Source: a bacterium (GTDB lineage Bacteria > Zixibacteria > MSB-5A5 > GN15 > FEB-12). From it: a DNA stretch of 17,084 bases. The stretch spans positions 1 through 17,084 of the forward strand of contig DAOUUR010000007.1 in NCBI GenBank assembly GCA_030668045.1. Direction: 5' to 3'. The position numbers were made by a program, and so were the translations under genes. The notes below the pieces were generated by a model. The model saw nothing but the letters and a program-made list of their open reading frames with translations, ran no database searches and was not told where the DNA came from. Below, in pieces: positions 1 through 7,333 of the stretch; position 1 is the stretch's first letter, and each line of letters begins with the position of its first letter.

Positions 1-1
1 C

Positions 2-895
2 AAAATAAAATACGGATCGGAGTATATGGGTCATGTTGAGATTCGAGGGGAAACAGCCAACATGATGCAGATGCGCGATATCGAAATTCTGACCGGACGG
101 TATTTCTCATGGGAAGATAATTTTCGCCGACGCCAGGTTGCGTTTATCGGTCACCGTGTTTACGAGAGGTTCTTCGACGGGGAAGACCCGATGGGCAAGA
201 AAGTGCGCATCGGAGGACACGAATTCACTGTGATCGGAGTCTCCGAAAAAATGGATCGTGCCATGATCAGTGGCCTGGATAATTACATTGCAATACCTAT
301 CGCTACGCATCAGAAGATTTATAAGCAACCGGGTAATCCGGTCAATCTGGTTGTTAACGCCGCAAGTTTGGAGCAGCGAGAGGATGCGATGGATCAGGTG
401 CGAGTCGTTCTTCGTTCTGCACGTCATCTGGACTATGAAGAAAAAGATGACTTTACGATATGGACGCCCGACGCTCTGCTAAGCATGATCGACGACCTCA
501 TGCGAGCGTTTCGTGTCATTCTGATTTCTTTGCCGGCCATGTCGATTGTAATCGGTGGTATCGTGATAATGAACATCATGATGATTTCCGTAACGGAACG
601 CACTCGCGAAATTGGTATCCGCAAATCTCTCGGCGCCCGTCAACGTAACATCCTGACGCAGTTCCTCTATGAATCGGTCATCCTCTCACTGATCGGTGGC
701 GCTATCGGCATAGCGGCGGGGGTAAGGTTGGGCGAGTGGATTCTGGGAGCGCTTCTGGATATTCAGGCAACGCCCACCGGTCTTGGGATCATTCTTGGTT
801 TTGGTATCTCCACAGGCGTTGGTGTGTTCTTTGGTATCTATCCGGCGATGCGAGCGGCTCGTCTGGATCCAATCAAGGCGCTAAGCTATGAGTAG
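2..895 (+). CDS. MacB/FtsX-type ABC transporter permease, 5' partial
   Basis: The reading frame is open from base 2 through the first ATG at 26, with no stop or ribosome binding site before it, so the true start lies left of the window. The visible part is the end of a MacB-type permease. It begins inside the periplasmic core domain (MEIxxGRYF-like region, then VAFIG and GKKVRIGG). The C-terminal FtsX domain follows, with a membrane segment near nt 505-590, the family motif REIGIRKSLGA, two more membrane segments, and the typical ending YPAMRAARLDPIKALSYE. Such permeases sit in the inner membrane and work with an ATPase and often a periplasmic adaptor, moving substrates or pulling lipoproteins and peptides outward; the cargo is unknown here. 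The stop overlaps the next permease gene by 8 nt, so the two are probably translated together and form a heterodimer. The family call is firm, the substrate open. Confidence 0.9.
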   Translation, partial: KIKYGSEYMGHVEIRGETANMMQMRDIEILTGRYFSWEDNFRRRQVAFIGHRVYERFFDGEDPMGKKVRIGGHEFTVIGVSEKMDRAMISGLDNYIAIPIATHQKIYKQPGNPVNLVVNAASLEQREDAMDQVRVVLRSARHLDYEEKDDFTIWTPDALLSMIDDLMRAFRVILISLPAMSIVIGGIVIMNIMMISVTERTREIGIRKSLGARQRNILTQFLYESVILSLIGGAIGIAAGVRLGEWILGALLDIQATPTGLGIILGFGISTGVGVFFGIYPAMRAARLDPIKALSYE

Positions 896-2141
896 GCGAC
901 GACAATCACTGGCAGAAATCCGGGAAGGTGTCCGGCTGGCAAGTGGTGGCGTGCGGGCCAACAAGTTCCGCAGCATCATGACAATTGTCGGTGTGACTAT
1001 CGGCGTGGGGGCGGTCATTATTGTCAACACAATCATGGACGGCTTCACCAAGTACGCCGAGGAATCGGTAGATAAAATCGGTTCCAACGTTATGTACATC
1101 CGTAAGTGGTCGATGGAGACCGACTTTGAGAATCTTACTCAGGAAGAACGGAAACGAAAAGATATTACGATGGATGAGGCGCTGGCTGTTCAAGAAATGT
1201 GTCCATTGGTTATGGCTGTCTCGCCGCAGAAAAAGCACTGGAACAATATAGCCCAGTACGAAAACCGCAAGGTCAGGAACCCCGATGATTTCCGAGGCGT
1301 TTGGCCCGAAGAAGCAATCGTGGCGAATCGAGACGTGTCGCACGGGCGCTTCATTGACGAGAACGATCTTCGCCGTGGCGCCAGCGTCTGTGTTATCGGA
1401 CCGGATATTGCCGATGCTCTCTTTGCTGATCGAGGTGACGCTATTGGCAAGGAAATCAAGGTCAACGGCTATAAATTCAGAGTGATTGGAGTGCAGGAAC
1501 AGATCGACGACCTGTTCAATATCAGTGAGAACGACTGCATCCTTATTCCCATGAACACATTTGATCGCCTCTATCCCGGCGTCAAGCGTGTCTACCTGGT
1601 TGTCAGCGCTGTTTCGCGACAGCAGTTCGGTGAGGCGCTCGACCAAGTTACCAATGCCCTTCGTCGAGTGCGCGGGCTTCGTTCGGAGGAAGAAAACAAT
1701 TTCGATATAACCACCCAGGAAAGTTTCAAGGGACTCATCAGCGACATCACCCAGAACGTCCAGTTGGGAGCGACGGCCGTGGCATGTGTCGGGTTGTTGG
1801 TCGGGATGATCGGTGTGATGAATATCATGCTGGTCGCTGTTACTCAGCGCACCCGTGAAATCGGAATCCGTAAAGCGGTTGGCGCACGACGGTTCAATAT
1901 CCTGTTTCAGTTTCTCGTAGAGGCGGCCACCCTGACCGGCCTGGGGGGAATTATCGGGATTATTATCGGTGGGCTGGCCGGACTGGGGATAACGACAATG
2001 TTGGATTGGCAGTATCAATTGTCACCGCTATGGATAGGAATCAGCCTGGCTTTGTCGGGGGGAACCGGTATGATTGCCGGTCTCTATCCAGCCTGGCGCG
2101 CCGCCCGTGTCGATCCGATCATCGCGCTACAATATGAGTAG
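888..2141 (+). CDS. MacB/FtsX-type ABC transporter permease, complete
   Basis: This 417-residue protein has the full MacB permease layout. A cytoplasmic start is followed by a membrane segment at about residues 29-50 (FRSIMTIVGVTIGVGA). A long periplasmic core domain ends near residue 290, and an FtsX domain with three membrane segments fills about 294-417. That domain carries REIGIRKAVGARR near 324-336 and the closing YPAWRAARVDPIIALQYE. The ATG at 888 overlaps the stop of the preceding permease (TATGAGTAG), which points to coupled translation. It is a paralogue of that permease, so the pair likely makes a heterodimeric transporter. No ATP-binding subunit or HlyD-like adaptor follows; the next gene is convergent and begins 7 nt later, so the missing parts probably lie left of the window. 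The substrate is unknown. Confidence 0.93.
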   Translation: MSRRRQSLAEIREGVRLASGGVRANKFRSIMTIVGVTIGVGAVIIVNTIMDGFTKYAEESVDKIGSNVMYIRKWSMETDFENLTQEERKRKDITMDEALAVQEMCPLVMAVSPQKKHWNNIAQYENRKVRNPDDFRGVWPEEAIVANRDVSHGRFIDENDLRRGASVCVIGPDIADALFADRGDAIGKEIKVNGYKFRVIGVQEQIDDLFNISENDCILIPMNTFDRLYPGVKRVYLVVSAVSRQQFGEALDQVTNALRRVRGLRSEEENNFDITTQESFKGLISDITQNVQLGATAVACVGLLVGMIGVMNIMLVAVTQRTREIGIRKAVGARRFNILFQFLVEAATLTGLGGIIGIIIGGLAGLGITTMLDWQYQLSPLWIGISLALSGGTGMIAGLYPAWRAARVDPIIALQYE

Positions 2142-2147
2142 CCCCCC

Positions 2148-2669
2148 CTACAGACTCTTGCTCATTATCACACTGCGGTAATTGGTGACATCCCAATCAG
2201 CGTATTCGACAAAACGATACCCCAGTCGTTCGTACCATTCAATCAAATGCTTTGCATCCTCGGCGGTGTCGAGAGCTAATTCATCCGCGCCGTCATCCCG
2301 GGCGATATCCTCGCAATGCAGCATCAATTTAGTAGCAGTGCCATGTCGTTGAAACTCCGGTTCCACAGCCAACTGTCCCGCATGCGCAACTCCTGAACGT
2401 TCCAGCCATGGAGAACCACGACTCGCTAAGGGCGGGTAGTATATGATGGTGGCGATGATCCGTTTGTCATGTTCGGCCACATAACAGGTTCCTTTTTCGA
2501 TTCGACGGCGCGTAACATCGACATCCTGATGAGTCGCCATGTAGCGCAATCCCATCTCGGCCAGCGCTTGATACGACCGATGCAACAGCGCGGTTAGTTC
2601 ATCGAGAGAATCGGATGGTTCCAGTGCGCGAATTTTGATGTCAATTGGAATACTGTTGTCTCTTTTCAT
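2148..2669 (-). CDS. GNAT-family N-acetyltransferase
   Basis: This 173-residue protein fits the single-domain GNAT fold. The first strand is DIKIRALEPSD (about residues 10-20). An internal strand pair follows (TCYVAEHDKRIIATIIYY). The acetyl-CoA binding motif A is GQLAVEPEFQRHGTATKLM at about 98-116, where Q-R-H-G-T-A matches the family Q/R-x-x-G-x-G/A phosphate-binding turn. The closing segment IEWYERLGYRF is also typical. It should transfer an acetyl group from acetyl-CoA to an amine in the cytoplasm; the acceptor cannot be deduced. The ATG at 2669 was chosen because it precedes the first strand by a short tail and no closer start exists; the ribosome binding site before it is weak. The gene is convergent with the ABC permeases, with 6 nt between stops and no visible shared terminator. 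Confidence 0.88.
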   Translation of the reverse strand: MKRDNSIPIDIKIRALEPSDSLDELTALLHRSYQALAEMGLRYMATHQDVDVTRRRIEKGTCYVAEHDKRIIATIIYYPPLASRGSPWLERSGVAHAGQLAVEPEFQRHGTATKLMLHCEDIARDDGADELALDTAEDAKHLIEWYERLGYRFVEYADWDVTNYRSVIMSKSL

Positions 2670-2956
2670 CTTGAATTGACGGGTGCATTACCAAGCTAAA
2701 AGTTGCCGAGGGTATCGTCAACCGTTAAACCGGAACGATCTACAATTACTCCGATCAAAGACGCACGACGGTAAATGTTGTTGGCAGTTTTAATCCTCTG
2801 ATTATTCGAGAGGAATTACCCAAGAAAGTTGCTGCTGCTGAGATATTTGAAAAGATTCTACAACAGTATCAACCGTAGCGATGTTTCCGAGCCTGCTTTT
2901 TCCGCTACTCTGCCTCAGCAGCATCAGCGTGTAACGACAGCCGCAGCCGTACGCCT
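2670..2956. other. intergenic stretch with an orphan open frame
   Basis: This gap of 287 bases lies upstream of the acetyltransferase and downstream of the methyltransferase-like gene, both on the minus strand. I see no clear promoter or terminator. On the plus strand the frame from 2729 to the TAG at 2876-2878 is open for 49 codons without a start codon, and its second half reads like ordinary protein (LPKKVAAAEIFEKILQQYQP). It could be a remnant of a lost gene or simply chance; see the findings. Confidence 0.3.
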
Positions 2957-3643
2957 TCAGTATATCTTTGGAATCAGCTTCCTCGTTCGTTTTGCATATT
3001 CAACGAACTGATCTCCGTACTTCTCCGCCAGATACTTGTCAAGCTGAGGTATTATGAAGAACACGAAGTTGACCGTCATCAAAAGTGGGATGACCAGTAG
3101 GCTGATGCTGCCGCAGATCATGGCCAGTCCCGTAAAGAGAACCAGATCTCCAAAATAGTTGATATGCATCGAATACCTGAACAAGCCCTCGGTGTAAAGC
3201 TGCCCTTTGTTCGCGCTTATCTTTTTCCAGACGTGCCGGGTATGTTCTGATCGCGTATTGAGGAAGGAGCCGAAAAGGTACAGGATTATACCGACCGCTT
3301 CAACCCAGCCGAGTGGTTGGTCATTGCTTCCGCCGACACGCATGTAGGCGTACACCGCTGCGACCATGAGAATCGAGATAATAATTGTCTCAACCCATGT
3401 CATCTTGCGTTTGAGAAAGACGAACTGTGTTACCAGTAGCCGCACGAAGTAGATAGCCAGAGAGGAGAGTACGACGACCCGACGCATGAAATCTCCTCGT
3501 ATCTCGTATGCGCCTAACCACTCTGACAATGTGCCCACATCTGCAAACATCAACCAGCCTACCGCCAGGACGACGGTACTAATGATTGTGCTGAAGAATA
3601 GTTTTGGTCCAGTCGATGTGACGTGTATGTCATCGAATATCAT
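2957..3643 (-). CDS. DUF1295 / isoprenylcysteine methyltransferase-like membrane protein
   Basis: This 228-residue protein has about five or six hydrophobic segments and the C-terminal signature of the ICMT/PEMT/DUF1295 superfamily. The signature runs GLFRYSMHINYFGDLVLF (about residues 153-170), then a hydrophobic hairpin, then LAEKYGDQFVEYAKRTRKLIP near the end. In related enzymes this region binds S-adenosylmethionine and methylates a lipid or prenyl-cysteine carboxyl; other members resemble steroid 5-alpha reductases, so the reaction is not certain. The usual H-P-N-Y motif is H-I-N-Y here, a change beside a likely cofactor residue. The ATG at 3643 is preceded by AGGGA at a suitable distance. 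The gene stands alone on the minus strand, with the large lipoprotein gene diverging from it. Confidence 0.8.
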   Translation of the reverse strand: MIFDDIHVTSTGPKLFFSTIISTVVLAVGWLMFADVGTLSEWLGAYEIRGDFMRRVVVLSSLAIYFVRLLVTQFVFLKRKMTWVETIIISILMVAAVYAYMRVGGSNDQPLGWVEAVGIILYLFGSFLNTRSEHTRHVWKKISANKGQLYTEGLFRYSMHINYFGDLVLFTGLAMICGSISLLVIPLLMTVNFVFFIIPQLDKYLAEKYGDQFVEYAKRTRKLIPKIY

Positions 3644-4075
3644 CTTTGATTTCCCTAGTGTGATAGTAACATAGGCTCCGCAGTCAAGCGATCAAGCTCA
3701 AATAATCTTCTGGTGGACGGGAATACAATACTCCTCAGCCCCCCTGAGTGAATGTCGCCGGGTCACCAGGTCGGTTCTGGTGCGACAGTAACAAATTATG
3801 TGGTACGAAGGGCCGCCGCAGATGTAGTTTGTTCAAGTCTTGAGCGCTACCGTTAACTTGTTATATCCTCTTTTCTTACGGGGAGCGTCTGGACATCAGA
3901 GATCGGCTAATGGCCACAATTCGACAGAATGAGTCGAACTTAAGCACTCGACCGGGGGATGGGATCTTAAATCTTGACAAAAACGATATTGTGGGTTATA
4001 ATAGTCGCATATTTCTTGACATCCAGGTTAGACAAGCTAATTACGAAATATCAATAATTCAAGGAGATTGAGAAC
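3644..4075. other. divergent intergenic region, 432 bases
   Basis: This region separates the minus-strand methyltransferase-like gene from the plus-strand repeat lipoprotein. Its right end holds a consensus sigma70 promoter, annotated separately. A modest inverted repeat, CACCAG at 3764-3769 and CTGGTG at 3777-3782, has no T-run and no assigned role. A 53-codon ATG frame at 3910-4071 ends next to the lipoprotein's ribosome binding site, but it has no binding site of its own and contains the promoter, so it is not called as a gene. TTGACT near 3683-3688 on the minus strand could be the -35 of the methyltransferase gene, but no good -10 follows. Confidence 0.5.
3974..4002 (+). promoter_or_regulatory. 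consensus sigma70 promoter of the repeat lipoprotein
   Basis: TTGACA at 3974-3979 and TATAAT at 3997-4002 both match the sigma70 consensus exactly, with the ideal 17-base spacer. Transcription would begin near 4009, leaving a leader of about 65 bases before the ATG at 4076. A second TTGACA at 4016-4021 is followed by TAATTA at 4038-4043, spaced 16, which could be a weaker downstream promoter. The gene also has a good ribosome binding site, AAGGAG at 4061-4066, 9 bases before the start. I infer strong constitutive transcription; no operator was recognised. Confidence 0.85.
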
Positions 4076-7000
4076 ATGAAAAAAGGCCTACTACTTGTTG
4101 GCATCCTGATCGTTGTGGCCATGTTGTTTGGCAACTGTGGCGGTGGTGATGACAGCCCCGCCGGTTCGACCAATATCGCTCCGGGTCAGCCTACGCTTGA
4201 TGCCCCCGCCGGCGCACCTGCCAATGGCGCTACTGGAGTGTCACTGACACCGACATTGAAATGGAATTGCACCGATCCGGATGGAGACGCGTTAACATAC
4301 ACCGTTTCATTCGGCACTGCGTCAACGCCACCGGTTGTATCAACCAACCAGACGGCCCGTTCTTATTCTCCAGCATCGCTGGCTTATAGCACGACATACA
4401 ATTGGTCGGTGAAGGCGAAAGACCCAGCCGGAGCCACCGCTGCATCGGAAGTATGGAGTTTCACCACTCTTGCCGAACCGACAGAAACAGTAACTACACC
4501 CGCCGCGCCAAGCGGACCTGCGACAGGATATACCGATCAAACTTTGAGTTATGACGCAAGTGGTTCAGTGAGTAATCTGGGACACGATCTGGAATACAGA
4601 TTTGACTGGGGAGATGGTGGTGACCCCTCCGATTGGTCGCCAACGGCAATTAACAATTCCTGGGCCGAGGGAACCTACATGATCAGGGCGCAGGCGCGAT
4701 GTGTTGATCATCCTGCGGTCGTCTCCGAATGGTCGGTCACCACGACAGTTACAATCACTGTATTTGCGCTGGAAACGATCAGCACCCCCACCACTCCTAC
4801 CGGGGTGTCAACCGCCGAAGAAGGTGAAAGTAACGTCTTCGCCACCTCTGCCACCAGCAGTCAAGGGCATTCTCTAAGATACAGTTATGATTTTGGAGAT
4901 GGACCGGCCTCATCTTGGTCATTGTACTCCTCTATGTCGCACGCCTGGGCATCGGTTGGGACATATGAAGTAAAAGTGCAGGCTCGTTGTGCCGAGCACA
5001 CGACTATAGTATCAGATTGGTCACCGGTCAAGACCGTGACAATCACAGAAGCAGCGGGCGAAGTTGTCACGCCCCCCGACGCGCCTACCTTTACCGACTC
5101 GACGGTGATCGGTTTCGCGACCGTGTTCACCGTAACTGGCTCGATCAGTTCTGACGGGCACCCGGTTCAATATCAAATGGACTTTGGAGATGGTACGTTA
5201 ACTTGGTTCGCCTATAACGCCACTATCTACCATGTTTATGATTCAATCGGTACTTATGTCGTCAAAGCGATGGCACGATGCAATACTCATAACGACATCA
5301 CCTCTGATTGGTCCGAAGAGGTCTCGGTTGTGATTGTCAATCCGCCTGAGGCACTCGCCTACAACACGAAGCTTGTCTATGGTGATGTGACCAACGGTAA
5401 TATCGGCGAGTCATACGAATACAACGTAGCCCATAGTTCAGCTACTAATCTGGGTGACGCGATGGAAGGTCAATATAACTGGGGTGATGGTACAACTTCG
5501 GCTTGGGTTCAAGCAGCAGAACGGGCACAGTCCCATACATGGACCGCCGAAGGGACCTACGGCATTACCTATACCGGCCGCTGTACAATTCATAATGACT
5601 TTACTTTCATCACCGATACCCTGTGGGTAACGATGGTAACTGAAGCTACCGAAACAGTCTCCACCCCTGGCTACGTGAATTGGACAGATGCTGAAGATCG
5701 TCCTATGTTAGATACCGAGATAATGTATTATGCATATGGTGGAGCTAGTTCATTAGGACACGATACCGAGGACAGGATTTCCTGGGGGGATGGCGATACA
5801 ACTGGTTGGGTTGCTGCTAGTACTCAAATCCCCAAAACCTGGACTGTCCTGGGAACCTTTCTCATGTCGAGGCAGTCTCGTTGTGTCGAACATCCTGACA
5901 TTATTTCCGAATGGTCTGAGACATCCTATATTATAACTGGTCCCGAATCAGTTAGCACTCCTGATGCTCCTCCCGGACCAGCCACCGGGACCGTTAATTA
6001 CCCGGTATATTTCCTAGGTACTGGCGCCGAAAGTAGCTGGCACGGTACTTCATGGCTTTCATATCGTTTTGCATGGGGTGATGGCGACACTACCGAATGG
6101 AGAGATAGATTAGACACTCTTGTAGGTCACAACTACTCGACCGTGGGTGAATACGAAGTGACAACGCAGGCGAAATGTGTCTGGCCCGGCCATACCAACC
6201 CTGAATCCCAATGGTCATTACCTACTACAATTACTATTGTAGAGACGATTACCGGTGCGTATATCTTCGGACCTGACGTTGGCCCGATCAATAAGAGCTA
6301 TACTTTCGAAGTGCGGGGTGCCCAATCAGACGTAGGTCATACTCTTGAATATCAGATCGATTTCGGTGATGGTACGATTTCTGATTGGTCCTTGTCTGTA
6401 ACTGCTGATCATATTTATACGGTTGCTGGCATTTTTGATGTCCTCTGCCGGGCCCGTTGCGCCGAGCATACCGAGGCGGTTTCAGTCTGGTCAAGCGGAC
6501 ATGATATGACTATTACCGATGCTCCGGAGACGGTGTCTGAGCCTGACCGACCTACGACCTATGTCTCAGGTTATGTATATAAGGCCGGAGTAGAATTAAC
6601 CATCAGCATTGTAGGGGCCGCCAGCGACTATGGCGATTCCCTGGAGTTTGAGATCGATTATGGTAACGGAACGACCTCCGGATGGGTGGCCGCCGAGTTC
6701 AGCAGCTACTCTGGCTATTACATCTCTCATAAATACGCCTATCCTGAAGCCGGTTCCTACGACATCATTGCTCGGGCACGATGTGCTACGCATACTGAAG
6801 TTGTCTCGGGCTGGTCAGCAGCTCGTGATATTATAGTCTATGAAAGCGTTGATATTCCATCAGTACCAACCGGCCCTGCAACCGGTATTGTCGGTGAAAC
6901 TCTTACTTTCACTACGACCCATAGTGGCACCTGCAGCGCTGGTCACCCTCTCGAGTACAGATTTAACTATCAGCAGAATTACTCAACAATCTTTCTGTCT

Positions 7001-7144
7001 GAATGGTCAACATCGCTCTCCGACTCCCACACGTTTACTGGTGCAAGTAACTACTATAGAGTCAATGTTCAAGCTAGATGCTCGGTGAATACGTTCGTTA
7101 CATCAACCTATACCGAATTTCATGTTTTCACTATAACGGAGTAG
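4076..7144 (+). CDS. probable lipoprotein with FN3-like domain and nine PKD-like repeats
   Basis: This is a 1022-residue exported protein. Residues 1-20 form a signal peptide (MKKG, then a hydrophobic stretch to MLFGN). Cys21 is followed by GGGDD, typical of the tether after a lipidated cysteine; Asn at -1 is not a classical lipobox residue, so lipidation is probable rather than certain. Residues about 35-130 form a fibronectin type III-like domain (LTPTLKWNCTDPDGD, YNWSVKAKD). From residue 137 to the end lie nine PKD-like domains of about 95-105 residues. Each has a WGDG or FGDG core (repeats 8 and 9 diverge), a GTY turn, the strand ARCxxH and the phrase VSxWS. No catalytic domain or C-terminal sorting tag is visible, so it is probably a cell-surface adhesive or structural protein or a binding scaffold. 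It has its own promoter and terminator. Confidence 0.85.
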   Translation: MKKGLLLVGILIVVAMLFGNCGGGDDSPAGSTNIAPGQPTLDAPAGAPANGATGVSLTPTLKWNCTDPDGDALTYTVSFGTASTPPVVSTNQTARSYSPASLAYSTTYNWSVKAKDPAGATAASEVWSFTTLAEPTETVTTPAAPSGPATGYTDQTLSYDASGSVSNLGHDLEYRFDWGDGGDPSDWSPTAINNSWAEGTYMIRAQARCVDHPAVVSEWSVTTTVTITVFALETISTPTTPTGVSTAEEGESNVFATSATSSQGHSLRYSYDFGDGPASSWSLYSSMSHAWASVGTYEVKVQARCAEHTTIVSDWSPVKTVTITEAAGEVVTPPDAPTFTDSTVIGFATVFTVTGSISSDGHPVQYQMDFGDGTLTWFAYNATIYHVYDSIGTYVVKAMARCNTHNDITSDWSEEVSVVIVNPPEALAYNTKLVYGDVTNGNIGESYEYNVAHSSATNLGDAMEGQYNWGDGTTSAWVQAAERAQSHTWTAEGTYGITYTGRCTIHNDFTFITDTLWVTMVTEATETVSTPGYVNWTDAEDRPMLDTEIMYYAYGGASSLGHDTEDRISWGDGDTTGWVAASTQIPKTWTVLGTFLMSRQSRCVEHPDIISEWSETSYIITGPESVSTPDAPPGPATGTVNYPVYFLGTGAESSWHGTSWLSYRFAWGDGDTTEWRDRLDTLVGHNYSTVGEYEVTTQAKCVWPGHTNPESQWSLPTTITIVETITGAYIFGPDVGPINKSYTFEVRGAQSDVGHTLEYQIDFGDGTISDWSLSVTADHIYTVAGIFDVLCRARCAEHTEAVSVWSSGHDMTITDAPETVSEPDRPTTYVSGYVYKAGVELTISIVGAASDYGDSLEFEIDYGNGTTSGWVAAEFSSYSGYYISHKYAYPEAGSYDIIARARCATHTEVVSGWSAARDIIVYESVDIPSVPTGPATGIVGETLTFTTTHSGTCSAGHPLEYRFNYQQNYSTIFLSEWSTSLSDSHTFTGASNYYRVNVQARCSVNTFVTSTYTEFHVFTITE
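4484..7141 (+). repeat. nine tandem PKD-like domain repeats within the lipoprotein gene
   Basis: The coding sequence from residue 137 to 1022 consists of nine consecutive units averaging about 98 codons. Most units open with E-T-V-S-T-P or a variant. They then show a GH-L-E-Y-R strand, a W/F-G-D-G turn, S-x-W-S, H-x-W, G-T-Y, A-R-C-x-x-H and V-S-x-W-S. The repeats are clear in protein but diverged in DNA, so the array is old rather than a recent duplication. The ninth unit lacks the GDG turn (NYQQN instead) and has C-S-V-N where the others have C-x-x-H. Confidence 0.85.
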
Positions 7145-7182
7145 AAGTAGAGTTATTCAACGATCTGATTCTGATCTAATTT

Positions 7183-7214
7183 AAAAAAAGGCCGCTCGTT
7201 TGAGCGGCCTTTTT
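7183..7214 (+). terminator. rho-independent terminator after the repeat lipoprotein
   Basis: A perfect 8-base stem, GGCCGCTC (7190-7197) with GAGCGGCC (7202-7209), closes a GTTT loop. It is flanked by A7 on the left and T5 (7210-7214) on the right. The A/T flanks extend the pairing and would let it act on both strands, insulating the lipoprotein gene from the ars-like operon that follows. Confidence 0.93.
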
Positions 7215-7271
7215 GTGTCCTGGATTAGCCCGCTACGCCGCTCCTCGCTTGGCCAATCCCGAAAAGAGAGC

Positions 7272-7299
7272 TTGACATTATCATATATTTGGTTATTTT
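7272..7299 (+). promoter_or_regulatory. promoter of the arsR-like operon
   Basis: TTGACA at 7272-7277 is a perfect -35 box, and TATTTT at 7294-7299 follows after 16 bases as a plausible -10. Transcription would start near 7306, about 28 bases before the chosen ATG at 7334. The longer frame opening at 7289 would place its start inside this promoter, which argues for 7334 as the true start. Confidence 0.65.
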
Positions 7300-7308
7300 G
7301 CCAACTAT
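7285..7308 (+). promoter_or_regulatory. candidate ArsR operator over the -10 box
   Basis: An imperfect inverted repeat, ATATTTGG at 7285-7292 and CCAACTAT at 7301-7308, matches at 7 of 8 positions around an 8-base centre. It covers the likely -10 and start of transcription. ArsR/SmtB dimers bind such dyads and block RNA polymerase until a metal or metalloid releases them. The position fits autorepression; binding is inferred. Confidence 0.55.
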
Positions 7309-7333
7309 GCAAGCCGATAAAGGTATAAGTAGT

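Noticed and set aside
906..2018. 370-codon open frame on the minus strand
   Set aside because: It lies wholly antisense to the complete permease gene, has low-complexity shadow-like composition and no family features; the plus-strand frame has clear FtsX motifs.
2829..3011. 60-codon plus-strand frame overlapping the end of the methyltransferase-like gene
   Set aside because: No ribosome binding site, runs antisense into a well-supported gene, and no recognisable features.
3910..4071. 53-codon ATG frame ending just before the repeat lipoprotein
   Set aside because: It lacks a ribosome binding site and contains the consensus promoter of the next gene, so it would not be transcribed from that promoter; a chance frame is more likely.
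4484..7141. Multiheme cytochrome suggested by repeated C-x-x-H
   Set aside because: Covalent heme sites need C-x-x-C-H; each repeat has a single Cys, and the surrounding sequence is a PKD-like beta domain.
7289..7333. Upstream ATG extending the ArsR protein by 15 residues
   Set aside because: It falls within the -35/-10 region and operator dyad; the ATG at 7334 has its own AAAGG and gives the usual family length.
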